64,000 nucleotides of DNA from Acetatifactor sp. (GTDB taxonomy: Bacteria > Bacillota > Clostridia > Lachnospirales > Lachnospiraceae), in NCBI GenBank assembly GCA_016290775.1, contig JAEEVF010000001.1:496001-560000 (forward strand), written 5' to 3'. Shown here piece after piece: positions 1-8,231 of the stretch (position 1 is its first letter; every line of letters begins with the position of its first letter). Under the pieces are notes generated by a model. The model had not been told where the DNA came from, searched no databases, and worked only from the letters and a program-made list of their open reading frames with translations. A program made the translations under genes and the position numbers.

Positions 1-2
1 CC

Positions 3-1604
3 ATTCGTGAGAACGAGAAGTTCGTGGGTTACGTTAACGTCATCACCGAGACAGGTAACCGTTGGAACGGCAAGGAAGTTGTAGCTTGCGACGTACCTGA
101 GTACAGCAAGGCAAACCTTCAGATCTGCCGTGATACCTTAATGGAATCCGTAGCAGAGACCAGTGAAGAGATGATGGAGCGTTATTTTGGCGGTGAGGAA
201 TTCACCGAGGCTGAGATCCGTTCCGCACTGCGCATCAGCGTTTGTGATTGCGCGATCGTTCCCATGACCATGGGTTCGAGCGTTCTGTGCCAGGGCGTTT
301 ACACGTTGCTTGACGACATCATCAAGTACTTCCCGAGCCCTGAGAACCGTGAGGTTGCAGGCATTAACAACAAGACCGGTGAGATCTATCATGCAGATTA
401 TGATTTCTCCAAGGCGAAATCCGCATACATCTGGAAGACCATCGTGGATCCGTTCATCGGTAAGTATTCCCTGATCAAGGTGAATTCCGGCGTTCTTAAG
501 ACCGACGACGTTATGTACAATGTGGACAAGGACATCGAGGAGAAGATCGGTAAGATCTACGTGCTCCAGGGCAACAAGCCCATCGAGGTTCCGGAGCTTC
601 ATGCAGGCGACATCGGCGCACTTGCAAAGCTGACCGCGGCTCGTACCGGCAACAGCCTTTCCACGAAGGCGACCACCATTAAATTTGGTAAGTTCGAGAT
701 CTCCACGCCTTATACTTACATGAGATATAAGCCCAAGAATAAGGCGGACGTGGACAAGATCTCCCAGGCACTTCAGAAGATCGGTCATGAGGACCTGACC
801 ATGAAGACCGTCAACGATTCCGAGAACAGCCAGTTGCTTCTTTACGGAATGGGCGATCAGCATCTTGAGATCATCGTGAGCAGACTGCTCAACGAGTACA
901 AGGTAGAAGTGGATCTGACGCAGCCTAAGGTGGCTTACCGCGAGACCATCAAGAAGAATTCGGACGTGGAATATAAGTACAAGAAGCAATCCGGCGGACA
1001 TGGCCAGTATGGTCACGTAAAGATGCGCTTCTCACCTTCCGGAGACCTTGAGACGCCATACGTATTCGAGACCGAGGTTGTGGGCGGTGCCGTTCCCAAG
1101 AACTACTTCCCCGCAGTGGAAAAGGGCTTGCAGGATTCCGTTCTCAGAGGACCGTTGGCAGCATATCCCGTTGTTGGCGTAAAGGCAGTGCTTTACGATG
1201 GTTCCTACCATCCCGTAGACTCTTCGGAAATGGCATTCAAGGTTGCAACCGTTCAGGCCTTCAAGAAGGGCTTCATGGAAGCACAGCCCGTACTGCTTGA
1301 GCCCATCGTTTCCCTGAAGGTTGTGGTTCCTGACAGCTTCACCGGTGACGTTATGGGTGACCTCAATAAGAGAAGAGGGCGCGTTCTTGGCATGAATCCT
1401 CTTCCCGGCGGCAAGCAGCAGGTTGAAGCAGACGTTCCCATGAGCGCACTGTTCGGTTATTGCACCGACCTTCGTTCCATGACGGGCGGCCGCGGAGAGT
1501 ATTCCTATGAATTCGCTCGTTATGAGCAGGCTCCCAGCGACGTTCAGGAGAAGGAAGTTGCAGCAAGAGCGGCAAAGGTTGCAGAGAACGACGTGGAAGA
1601 ATAA
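3..1604 (+). CDS. Elongation factor G paralogue (EF-G2-like GTPase), 5' end missing
   Basis: The window opens inside this gene; the reading frame is open from base 3, and the GTPase G1-G3 motifs lie upstream of the window. What remains is the end of the G domain, the translational barrel domain and EF-G domains III-V. The signature GHGQYGHV of domain IV is present, followed by GGAVPKNYFPAVEKGL, and domain V carries GDVMGDLNKRRGRVLGM. The acidic tail ends in NDVEE. The family promotes ribosomal translocation. The divergence from canonical EF-G, with long EVAGINNKTGEIYHADYD-type inserts, suggests the second, EF-G2-like paralogue rather than the fusA gene of the str operon, and no rpsL, rpsG or tuf lies next to it. 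A tetracycline-resistance ribosomal protection protein is a less likely alternative. A terminator follows directly. Confidence 0.85.
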   Translation: MRENEKFVGYVNVITETGNRWNGKEVVACDVPEYSKANLQICRDTLMESVAETSEEMMERYFGGEEFTEAEIRSALRISVCDCAIVPMTMGSSVLCQGVYTLLDDIIKYFPSPENREVAGINNKTGEIYHADYDFSKAKSAYIWKTIVDPFIGKYSLIKVNSGVLKTDDVMYNVDKDIEEKIGKIYVLQGNKPIEVPELHAGDIGALAKLTAARTGNSLSTKATTIKFGKFEISTPYTYMRYKPKNKADVDKISQALQKIGHEDLTMKTVNDSENSQLLLYGMGDQHLEIIVSRLLNEYKVEVDLTQPKVAYRETIKKNSDVEYKYKKQSGGHGQYGHVKMRFSPSGDLETPYVFETEVVGGAVPKNYFPAVEKGLQDSVLRGPLAAYPVVGVKAVLYDGSYHPVDSSEMAFKVATVQAFKKGFMEAQPVLLEPIVSLKVVVPDSFTGDVMGDLNKRRGRVLGMNPLPGGKQQVEADVPMSALFGYCTDLRSMTGGRGEYSYEFARYEQAPSDVQEKEVAARAAKVAENDVEE

Positions 1605-1626
1605 CGAAAAGCAAAAAAACATGGAA

Positions 1627-1662
1627 AGAAGGGGCCTTGCAGATCGCAAGGCTCCTTTATTT
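1627..1662 (+). terminator. Rho-independent terminator after the EF-G paralogue
   Basis: A GC-rich inverted repeat (GGGGCCTTGC paired with GCAAGGCTCC around a short AGATC loop) is followed by TTTATTTT. It separates the EF-G gene from the leuS promoter. Confidence 0.85.
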
Positions 1663-1678
1663 TGGGCGTTTTCTTGCC

Positions 1679-1707
1679 TTGACATAACCGTAAAAAACGA
1701 GTACAAT
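1679..1707 (+). promoter_or_regulatory. Sigma-A promoter of leuS
   Basis: TTGACA and TACAAT are separated by exactly 17 bases, one mismatch from the vegetative consensus. The predicted transcript has a leader of only about 30 nt, too short for a T-box, so leuS does not appear to be controlled by tRNA-Leu charging through such an element. Confidence 0.85.
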
Positions 1708-1742
1708 GTGAATTTAACAGAGCAAACCAGGAGGACGATCAT

Positions 1743-4154
1743 ATGGCAGTTCCTTATAATCATCATGAAGTAGAATCAAAATGGCAGGGGATCTGGGATC
1801 AGGAGAAGGCTTTTGCAACTTCGAATGATTACTCCAAGCCCAAGTTTTATGCATTGGTGGAGTTCCCTTATCCTTCAGGACAGGGCCTTCACGTAGGTCA
1901 CCCCAGACCTTACACGGCGCTTGACATCGTGGCAAGAAAGAGAAGAATGCAGGGCTATAACGTGCTCTATCCCATGGGCTGGGACGCATTTGGCCTGCCC
2001 ACCGAGAATTATGCCATCAAGAATCACATCCACCCCAGGATCGTGACCAAGAATAACGTTGCGCGCTTTAAGAACCAGCTTCATTCGTTGGGATATTCCT
2101 TCGACTGGGATCGTGAGATCAACACCACCGATCCTGATTATTATAAGTGGACGCAGTGGATCTTCCTGAAGCTCTTCAAGGCAGGACTTGCATACAAGAC
2201 GGAGATGCCCATCAACTGGTGTACCTCCTGTAAGGTCGGACTTGCAAACGAAGAGGTTGTAAACGGCGTTTGTGAGCGTTGCGGCAGCGAAGTTGTCCGC
2301 AAGGTAAAGAGCCAGTGGATGCTGAAGATCACTGAATATGCTGAGAAACTGATCGAAGGCCTTGACACCGTTGATTACATTGAGAAGGTTAAGGTTTCCC
2401 AGAAGAACTGGATCGGCAAGTCCACCGGTGCGGAAGTAGATTTCCAGCTGGAAGGAAAAGAAGAGAAGCTTCGCGTTTACACGACGCGTCCTGACACGTT
2501 GTTTGGCGCGACCTACATGGTCATTTCTCCCGAGCATCCCCTGATCGACAAGTATCAGAGCGAGATCAAGAACATGGACGAAGTGATCGCATATCGCGAG
2601 ATGGCAGCAAGAAAGTCTGATTTCGAGCGTACGGAGCTCGCTAAGGATAAGACGGGCGTACAGATCAACGGCCTTTCCGCGATCAATCCAGTAAACGGCA
2701 AGGAGATCCCGATCTGGATCTCAGATTACGTGCTGATGAGCTATGGTACCGGCGCCATCATGGCAGTGCCTGCACATGATGAGCGTGACTGGGATTTCGC
2801 AAAGAAGTTTGGTCTTCCCATCATTGAGGTAGTGGCAGGTAGCCCTGTTTCCGTACAGGAGCAGGTGTTCACCGACGTACAGACAGGCATCCTCGTGAAT
2901 TCCGATTTCCTCAACGGACTTTCCGTTGCAGAGGCAAAGAAGAAGATCATTGAGTTCTTAGAGGAAAAGGGCATTGGCACCAGCAAGACGAACTATAAGC
3001 TGCGTGACTGGGTGTTCTCCCGCCAGAGATACTGGGGTGAGCCCATTCCCATCGTAAAGTGTGAGAAGTGCGGATTCGTGCCTCTTGATGAGTCCGAGCT
3101 TCCGTTAGAGCTTCCTGAGGTGGAGAGCTATATGCCTACGGATAACGGCGAGTCACCTCTTGCAGCCATGACCGATTGGGTAAATACCACCTGTCCTTGC
3201 TGCGGCGGCCCCGCAAAGAGAGAGACGGATACCATGCCTCAGTGGGCTGGTTCCTCATGGTATTTCCTGAGATATACCGATCCTACAAATAAAGAAGCAC
3301 TTGCGAGCCAGGAAGCACTGAAGTACTGGCTTCCCGTTGACTGGTACAACGGCGGCATGGAGCATACGACGCTGCACCTTCTGTATTCCCGTTTCTGGCA
3401 CAGATTCCTTTATGATCAGGGCGTTGTTCCTACTCCCGAACCCTACCAGAAGAGAACGAGCCACGGCATGATCCTTGGTTCTAACGGTGAGAAGATGTCC
3501 AAGTCCCGCGGAAACGTGGTCAATCCGGACGACATCGTTCAGGATTACGGCGCAGATACGCTCCGTACCTATGAGATGTTCATCGGTGCCTTTGATCTCT
3601 CCGCAGCATGGAGTGAGGATGGCGTAAAGGGTTGCCGCAGATTCCTTGAGAGAGTCTGGAAGCTGCAGGACATCCTGGTGGACGGCGATGCATATAGCGC
3701 AGACCTTGAGACCAAGATCCATCAGACCATCAAGAAGGTTTCTTCCGACTTTGAGTGCCTGAAGTACAATACCGCAATTGCGGCTATGATGGGGTTGATC
3801 AATGAATTCTTTAAGAAGAATTCGATCAACAAGGCAGAATATAAGACCTTCCTGATCCTTTTAAATCCCGTGGCACCTCACATCACCGAGGAACTTTGGC
3901 AGGCAGTTGGCTTTGAAGGCCGCGTATACCAGCAAAGCTGGCCGACCTTCGATGAGGCGAAGACCATCGAATCCACGATCGAGATCGCAGTACAGATCAA
4001 CGGTAAGGTGAAGACCACGATCATGATCGCAAAGGATGAGGCACAGGCAGATGCCATCGCTAAGGCAAAGGAAGCTTTGGGCGATAAGCTCTCCGGCAAC
4101 ATCATCAAGGAGATCTACGTGCCCGGAAGACTGGTAAACATCGTAGCGAAATAA
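1743..4154 (+). CDS. leuS: Leucyl-tRNA synthetase
   Basis: This 803-residue class I aminoacyl-tRNA synthetase charges tRNA-Leu in the cytoplasm. The HIGH-type motif is HVGH at residues 50-53 and the second signature is KMSKS at 584-588. The CP1 editing domain is intact, with the threonine-rich [14 protein letters not shown] motif. Two Cys-pair zinc-like clusters are visible: CTSC...CERC near residue 160-180, and CEKC...CPCC further on. The start is set by AGGAGG at 1729-1734, nine bases before the ATG. Length is normal for bacterial LeuRS. It is monocistronic, with its own promoter and terminator. Confidence 0.98.
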   Translation: MAVPYNHHEVESKWQGIWDQEKAFATSNDYSKPKFYALVEFPYPSGQGLHVGHPRPYTALDIVARKRRMQGYNVLYPMGWDAFGLPTENYAIKNHIHPRIVTKNNVARFKNQLHSLGYSFDWDREINTTDPDYYKWTQWIFLKLFKAGLAYKTEMPINWCTSCKVGLANEEVVNGVCERCGSEVVRKVKSQWMLKITEYAEKLIEGLDTVDYIEKVKVSQKNWIGKSTGAEVDFQLEGKEEKLRVYTTRPDTLFGATYMVISPEHPLIDKYQSEIKNMDEVIAYREMAARKSDFERTELAKDKTGVQINGLSAINPVNGKEIPIWISDYVLMSYGTGAIMAVPAHDERDWDFAKKFGLPIIEVVAGSPVSVQEQVFTDVQTGILVNSDFLNGLSVAEAKKKIIEFLEEKGIGTSKTNYKLRDWVFSRQRYWGEPIPIVKCEKCGFVPLDESELPLELPEVESYMPTDNGESPLAAMTDWVNTTCPCCGGPAKRETDTMPQWAGSSWYFLRYTDPTNKEALASQEALKYWLPVDWYNGGMEHTTLHLLYSRFWHRFLYDQGVVPTPEPYQKRTSHGMILGSNGEKMSKSRGNVVNPDDIVQDYGADTLRTYEMFIGAFDLSAAWSEDGVKGCRRFLERVWKLQDILVDGDAYSADLETKIHQTIKKVSSDFECLKYNTAIAAMMGLINEFFKKNSINKAEYKTFLILLNPVAPHITEELWQAVGFEGRVYQQSWPTFDEAKTIESTIEIAVQINGKVKTTIMIAKDEAQADAIAKAKEALGDKLSGNIIKEIYVPGRLVNIVAK

Positions 4155-4171
4155 TATAAAACAATGAAAGG

Positions 4172-4216
4172 GCACTCCCGCAAGTCTAAAAAAGGCTTTG
4201 CAGGAGTGCTTTTTTT
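4172..4216 (+). terminator. Rho-independent terminator after leuS
   Basis: GCACTCC and GGAGTGC arms, with an inner GCAA/TTGC pairing, are followed by TTTTTTT. Confidence 0.85.
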
Positions 4217-4247
4217 GTGGGAATGAGAATTATTTTCGGGAAACGAC

Positions 4248-4276
4248 TTGACACATTTCGTATGATTGTATACAAT
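4248..4276 (+). promoter_or_regulatory. Sigma-A promoter of the Re-citrate synthase gene
   Basis: TTGACA and TACAAT are separated by 17 bases. The -10 box lies inside a perfect palindrome (see the operator entry), so binding there would occlude RNA polymerase. Transcription should begin near 4283, which favours the ATG at 4336 over one at 4300. Confidence 0.85.
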
Positions 4277-4281
4277 CATAC
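4260..4281. promoter_or_regulatory. 22-bp perfect palindrome, probable GntR-family operator
   Basis: The half-site GTATGATTGTA is mirrored exactly around the 4270/4271 boundary. The core TTGTATACAA fits the general operator pattern known for GntR/FadR-type repressors, and a FadR-type regulator is encoded about 1.8 kb downstream between the two metabolic genes. It covers the -10 box and the bases around the start of transcription. That this regulator binds here is inferred from position and motif. Confidence 0.7.
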
Positions 4282-4335
4282 AAGTAAGCATTCGCTAGAA
4301 TGAAAGAACTATTGATAGAAAGGCAGGCAGTAAAG

Positions 4336-5760
4336 ATGACTTATTTAGGGGAAGATGAAAGCATGTTCGCCAACAGGCCGGTGTCCATGAACAGCAAGAA
4401 CAATCTGCTTCAGATCGAGGAGCATATGTACATTCTCGATGACGTGGAAAAGCCCAATGTGTTCCGTAACATGTTTCCTTATTCAGAAGTGCCCAAGATC
4501 CCATTCAATGACAGGATCGTGCCTCACAATATGCCTAAGGACATTTATATCACGGATACGACGTTCCGCGACGGACAGCAGTCCAGGGCGCCTTATACGA
4601 CGGAGCAGATCGTTACGATCTATGATTATCTGCATAAGCTAGGCGGGCCGAATGGCATGATCCGCGCGAGCGAATTCTTCCTGTACAGCAAGAAGGACCG
4701 CGATGCCGTGTATAAGTGCATGGAAAGGGGCTATCAGTTCCCCGAGGTGACCAGCTGGATCCGTGCGAGCAAGGAAGATTTCAAGCTTGTTAAGGAAATC
4801 GGCATGCCGGAGACAGGCATTTTGGTCAGCTGCTCTGACTATCATATATTCCTGAAGCTGAAGATGAATCGCAGACAGGCCATGGAGCATTACCTGAGCG
4901 TTGTCCGCGATTGCTTGGAGGAGGGCATCAGCGTAAGATGCCATCTGGAGGACATCACAAGAGCAGACATATATGGTTACGTAGTTCCGTTCTGCCATGA
5001 GCTGATGAAGCTGATGGAGGAGTACAAGATTCCGATCAAAGTAAGAGCTTGCGATACAATGGGGTATGGCGTGAATTTCCCTGGCGCTGTGATTCCCAGA
5101 AGCGTGCAGGGAATTATTTATGCCATCCACGTGCACGCAGGCGTTCCCAGCGAACTCATTGAGTGGCATGGCCACAACGATTTTTATAAGGCCGTGGTCA
5201 ATTCCACGACGGCCTGGCTTTATGGGTGCGGGAGCGTTAACACTTCGCTCTTTGGCATTGGCGAGAGAACCGGTAACACGCCTCTTGAGGCCATGGTATT
5301 TGAGTATGCGCAGCTTCGCGGTGACTTGAATGGCATGGATACGACCGTGATCACGGAGCTCGCAGAGTATTACGAAAAAGAGATCGGATATCATATTCCT
5401 GAGAGAACGCCTTTTGTTGGAAAGAACTTTAACGTGACAAGGGCCGGGATCCATGCGGACGGGCTCCTTAAGAACGAGGAGATCTATAATATTTTCGATA
5501 CGGAGAAGTTCCTGAACAGGCCTGTGCTTTGCGCGATCTCGAACACTTCGGGGCTTGCAGGCATTGCGCATTGGCTGAACACATTTTATAAGCTCAAGGG
5601 CGAGAAACAGGTGCAGAAGACGGATGATCTCGTAAAGGATCTGAAGGCTTGGGTGGATCAGGAATATGCGGACGGGCGCGTGACCGTCATGACGGACAGC
5701 GAGATCGTGGCGCAGGTCAATAAGGTTTGCCTTGAGAAAGGGTATAAGATTGGAGTTTAA
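4336..5760 (+). CDS. Re-type citrate synthase (isopropylmalate/homocitrate synthase-like fold)
   Basis: The predicted enzyme condenses oxaloacetate with acetyl-CoA to give citrate, using the HMGL-like TIM barrel rather than the classical citrate synthase fold. ITDTTFRDGQQSRAPYT carries the catalytic Arg-Asp and metal-binding Asp, HGHNDF supplies metal-binding histidines, and GERTGNTPLEA is the family signature. The N-terminal NVFRNMFPYSEVPKI segment is, as recalled, typical of the Clostridium kluyveri Re-citrate synthase group and absent from LeuA. The nearby icd supports citrate over isopropylmalate as product. No regulatory LeuA domain is present (474 residues). An in-frame ATG at 4300 would add 12 residues but lies only about 17 nt from the predicted transcription start and has no Shine-Dalgarno; the 4336 start has a weak AGGCAGG. 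Homocitrate synthase is the main alternative. Confidence 0.82.
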   Translation: MTYLGEDESMFANRPVSMNSKNNLLQIEEHMYILDDVEKPNVFRNMFPYSEVPKIPFNDRIVPHNMPKDIYITDTTFRDGQQSRAPYTTEQIVTIYDYLHKLGGPNGMIRASEFFLYSKKDRDAVYKCMERGYQFPEVTSWIRASKEDFKLVKEIGMPETGILVSCSDYHIFLKLKMNRRQAMEHYLSVVRDCLEEGISVRCHLEDITRADIYGYVVPFCHELMKLMEEYKIPIKVRACDTMGYGVNFPGAVIPRSVQGIIYAIHVHAGVPSELIEWHGHNDFYKAVVNSTTAWLYGCGSVNTSLFGIGERTGNTPLEAMVFEYAQLRGDLNGMDTTVITELAEYYEKEIGYHIPERTPFVGKNFNVTRAGIHADGLLKNEEIYNIFDTEKFLNRPVLCAISNTSGLAGIAHWLNTFYKLKGEKQVQKTDDLVKDLKAWVDQEYADGRVTVMTDSEIVAQVNKVCLEKGYKIGV

Positions 5761-5783
5761 GCAGTGTCTCCGCGGCGAGTGAC

Positions 5784-5950
5784 GCCACGTGCGACCGCGC
5801 AGATCCATGTTTCAGGGACGTTCGCACTCCGTGACTCGACGTAGCGGATGCTAAGGCATCTCACGGACTCCTAGGGTCGTCCGTGATACGCTGCCTAAGC
5901 ACCGACGTCGAGTACGGCCCTGAAAATGGATACTGCACGTTTCCCGTGGC
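5784..5950. other. Long imperfect palindrome between citrate synthase and gntR genes
   Basis: Nearly the whole 167-bp stretch folds on itself. The outer arms are 5784-5816 and 5918-5950; ATCCATGTTTCAGGG on the left faces CCCTGAAAATGGAT on the right. An inner ACTCGACGT pairs with ACGTCGAGT (5905-5913), TGCTAAGGCA nearly pairs with TGCCTAAGCA, and the tip is TCACGGA/TCCGTGA. It is GC-rich, encodes no plausible protein and has no U-tract, so it is not an ordinary terminator. It could be a structured RNA, an RNA-processing or stability element, or a small palindromic mobile repeat. Confidence 0.6.
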
Positions 5951-6038
5951 TGTGGACGGTGACATTGGATAATGATGCATTTGACTGAGAAGTGAATTGA
6001 TGGAAGTATGGCCCTTATGAGAAAGGTAAGGTCATGGT

Positions 6039-6740
6039 ATGAGTTATGACGTAAAGAAAGAGGTAACGGATAAGTATTCGTTAAGAGGAAGGGTTTTTAG
6101 TAAGCTTCGGGACGATATTCTGAGTGGGAAGTATGAGGAGAATGAGGAGCTGAAGGAGGTTGCAATCGGCGAGGAGCTTGGGGTTTCAAGGACGCCGGTG
6201 CGTGAGGCTTTCAGGCAGCTGGAGTTAGAGGGTCTCATTCAGATCATTCCGAATAAGGGCGCTTACGTTACGGGTATCACGGAGAAGGACGTAAAGGACA
6301 TCTACATGATCCGTTCGCTTCTGGAAGGGCTGTGTGCGAGGTGGGCGACGGAGCATATCACGACAGAGCAGCTCGAGGAGCTTGAGGAGAACGTTTATCT
6401 TGGAAAGTTCCATGCCGAAAAGGGGCATCTGGATCAGATGACTGAGCTGGATAATCGTTTTCATGAGATCCTTTATGAAGCCTGCAACAGCAAGATGCTC
6501 GAGCATCAGCTCAAGGACTTTCATCAGTATGTTCTGCGGGTGCGAAAGAGAACGCTGAGCAGCAAGAACCGCGGGCCGAAATCCAACCTGGAGCATGAAG
6601 GGATCTTGAACGCGATCAAGGAAGGAAATGGCGAACTGGCTGAGAAGCTGGCGCATGACCACATGATCAATGCCTATGAAAACATGGTAAAATGTGGCCT
6701 TCATGAGCTCTTTGAAGAAAGTGCGTCTGCGAAGAAATAG
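6039..6740 (+). CDS. GntR-family transcriptional regulator, FadR/FCD subfamily
   Basis: The protein has 233 residues. Residues 15-80 form a winged helix-turn-helix (LREDILSGKY-like start, then LGVSRTPVREAFRQLELEGL, the recognition helix region). Residues 90-225 form an FCD ligand-binding domain with metal-ligand candidates D and H in LDNRFHEILYEA, H in LEHEGILNAI and H in AHDHMINA. FCD regulators usually sense a carboxylate. Its place between the citrate synthase gene and icd suggests citrate, isocitrate or 2-oxoglutarate as effector, and the palindrome at 4260-4281 as target. No strong promoter is visible in the 88 bp after the long palindrome, so read-through from the upstream gene is plausible. 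It ends 44 bases before icd. Confidence 0.9.
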   Translation: MSYDVKKEVTDKYSLRGRVFSKLRDDILSGKYEENEELKEVAIGEELGVSRTPVREAFRQLELEGLIQIIPNKGAYVTGITEKDVKDIYMIRSLLEGLCARWATEHITTEQLEELEENVYLGKFHAEKGHLDQMTELDNRFHEILYEACNSKMLEHQLKDFHQYVLRVRKRTLSSKNRGPKSNLEHEGILNAIKEGNGELAEKLAHDHMINAYENMVKCGLHELFEESASAKK

Positions 6741-6784
6741 ACCAAAAAGAAGAACACAAACATAAATAACTGGAGGAAAGCTAA

Positions 6785-7993
6785 ATGACGAAGATTCAAA
6801 TGACGACACCGCTTGTGGAAATGGACGGAGACGAAATGACCCGTATCCTTTGGAAGATGATCAAGGACGAGCTGCTCATTCCCTTTATCGATCTGAAGAC
6901 GGAGTATTATGATCTCGGCCTGGAGCACAGAAATGAGACGGATGATCAGGTGACCGTGGATTCCGCAAATGCTACCCTGAAGTACGGCGTGGCAGTAAAA
7001 TGCGCAACGATCACGCCCAATGCGGCACGCATGACGGAATATAATCTGAAAGAAATGTGGAAGAGCCCGAACGGCACGATCCGTGCGATCCTGGACGGTA
7101 CCGTGTTCCGCGCACCGATCCTGGTGAAGGGCATTGTTCCCTATGTTTCCAACTGGAAAAAGCCCATCACCATCGCTCGTCACGCCTATGGCGACGTTTA
7201 CAAGAACGTGGAGATCAAGGTTCCTGGCGCAGGCAAGGCTGAATTGGTATTTACGGCTGAGGATGGCACTGAGATCAGAGAAGTCATCCACAACTTTACC
7301 GGAAGCGGCATCATTCAGGGCATCCACAACACGGATAAGTCCATTTCCAGCTTTGCAAGAGCTTGCTTTGGCTATGCGATCGACACGAAGCAGGACCTGT
7401 GGTTTGCAACCAAGGACACCATCTCCAAGAAGTATGACCATAACTTCAAGGACATTTTCCAGGAGATTTATGAGAACGAATATAAGGCAAAGTTCGAGGA
7501 GCTTGGCATTGAGTATTTCTACACCTTGATCGATGATGCCGTGGCGCGCGTGATCCGTTCGGAGGGCGGTTTCATCTGGGCCTGCAAGAACTATGACGGC
7601 GACGTGATGAGCGACATGGTGGCAACGGCTTACGGCGACCTTTCCATGATGACGAGCGTGCTTGTTAGCCCCAACGGTGCTTATGAATATGAAGCCGCAC
7701 ATGGCACGGTACAGCGCCATTATTACAAGTACTTAAAGGGCGAGGAGACCTCGACGAACTCCATCGCAACGATCTTCGCATGGACGGGCGCTCTGAGAAA
7801 GCGCGGCGAGCTTGACAAGATCCCTGAGCTTGTAAGCTTTGCAGAGAAACTCGAGCAGGCTTGCATCAAGACCGTGGAGGACGGCAAGATGACCAAGAGC
7901 CTGTCCCTCATCTCTACCTGCGAGAACCCCATGATCCTGAACAGTCTTGACTTTATCAAGGCGATCCGCGAGACTCTCGAAGGACTTCTGTGA
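6785..7993 (+). CDS. icd: Isocitrate dehydrogenase, NADP-type (eukaryote-like subfamily)
   Basis: The 402-residue enzyme oxidatively decarboxylates isocitrate to 2-oxoglutarate. The N-terminus [15 protein letters not shown] and the substrate motif [16 protein letters not shown] are characteristic of the homodimeric, eukaryote-like NADP-IDH clade. Mg-binding aspartates lie in LIDDAVARV and YDGDVMSD, and [11 protein letters not shown] lies at the cofactor site. A strong GGAGG precedes the ATG. With the Re-citrate synthase it would make 2-oxoglutarate for glutamate synthesis; no aconitase gene is present in the window. A terminator ends the transcript. Confidence 0.95.
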   Translation: MTKIQMTTPLVEMDGDEMTRILWKMIKDELLIPFIDLKTEYYDLGLEHRNETDDQVTVDSANATLKYGVAVKCATITPNAARMTEYNLKEMWKSPNGTIRAILDGTVFRAPILVKGIVPYVSNWKKPITIARHAYGDVYKNVEIKVPGAGKAELVFTAEDGTEIREVIHNFTGSGIIQGIHNTDKSISSFARACFGYAIDTKQDLWFATKDTISKKYDHNFKDIFQEIYENEYKAKFEELGIEYFYTLIDDAVARVIRSEGGFIWACKNYDGDVMSDMVATAYGDLSMMTSVLVSPNGAYEYEAAHGTVQRHYYKYLKGEETSTNSIATIFAWTGALRKRGELDKIPELVSFAEKLEQACIKTVEDGKMTKSLSLISTCENPMILNSLDFIKAIRETLEGLL

Positions 7994-8020
7994 TCGCTTT
8001 TGATCAAACATAAGGATATG

Positions 8021-8051
8021 AAAGCCGGTTGTGAAAACAGCCGGCTTTTTT
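8021..8051 (+). terminator. Rho-independent terminator after icd
   Basis: AAAGCCGG and CCGGCTTT arms around a short A-rich loop are followed by a run of T. The 180 bases between this hairpin and the GH31 gene contain no gene; only a poor promoter-like TTGACT at 8130 was noticed. Confidence 0.88.
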
Positions 8052-8190
8052 GCGCGATAAGCCCGTAGGGCGCAGGTCCTGCTTGCGTATATTCCGTCAA
8101 GAAACTACATGGAAAGGGCAAGATAAGCATTGACTTTTTCAGCTACAATCGGTAGGCTTATTATAGACGTAAACAGTTACAAGAAATGGG

Positions 8191-8221
8191 CCTAAGGGGC
8201 CTTCGAGAATATATGCTTAGG
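8191..8221 (+). promoter_or_regulatory. Short inverted repeat reaching the GH31 ribosome-binding site
   Basis: CCTAAG at 8191-8196 pairs perfectly with CTTAGG at 8216-8221, and the second arm runs into the GGAGGA that serves the ATG at 8232. Pairing could partly mask the ribosome-binding site. With only six base pairs this is weak. Confidence 0.25.
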
Positions 8222-8231
8222 AGGAAGATCC

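Noticed and set aside
138..1016. Long minus-strand open frame opposite the EF-G paralogue
   Set aside because: It is antisense to a clearly conserved gene and its product resembles nothing; similar long shadows occur opposite recognisable genes at 4639-5808, 6701-7720, 8928-9965, 13416-14465, 15433-16479 and 29604-30758.
3..1604. Tetracycline-resistance ribosomal protection gene
   Set aside because: The visible domains III-V are closer in motif to EF-G (GHGQYG and the GGAVPKNYFPAV segment); without the N-terminus this cannot be settled fully, but no resistance context is present.
1708..1742. T-box leader before leuS
   Set aside because: The leader is only about 30 nt; likewise no T-box was found before glyS or alaS.
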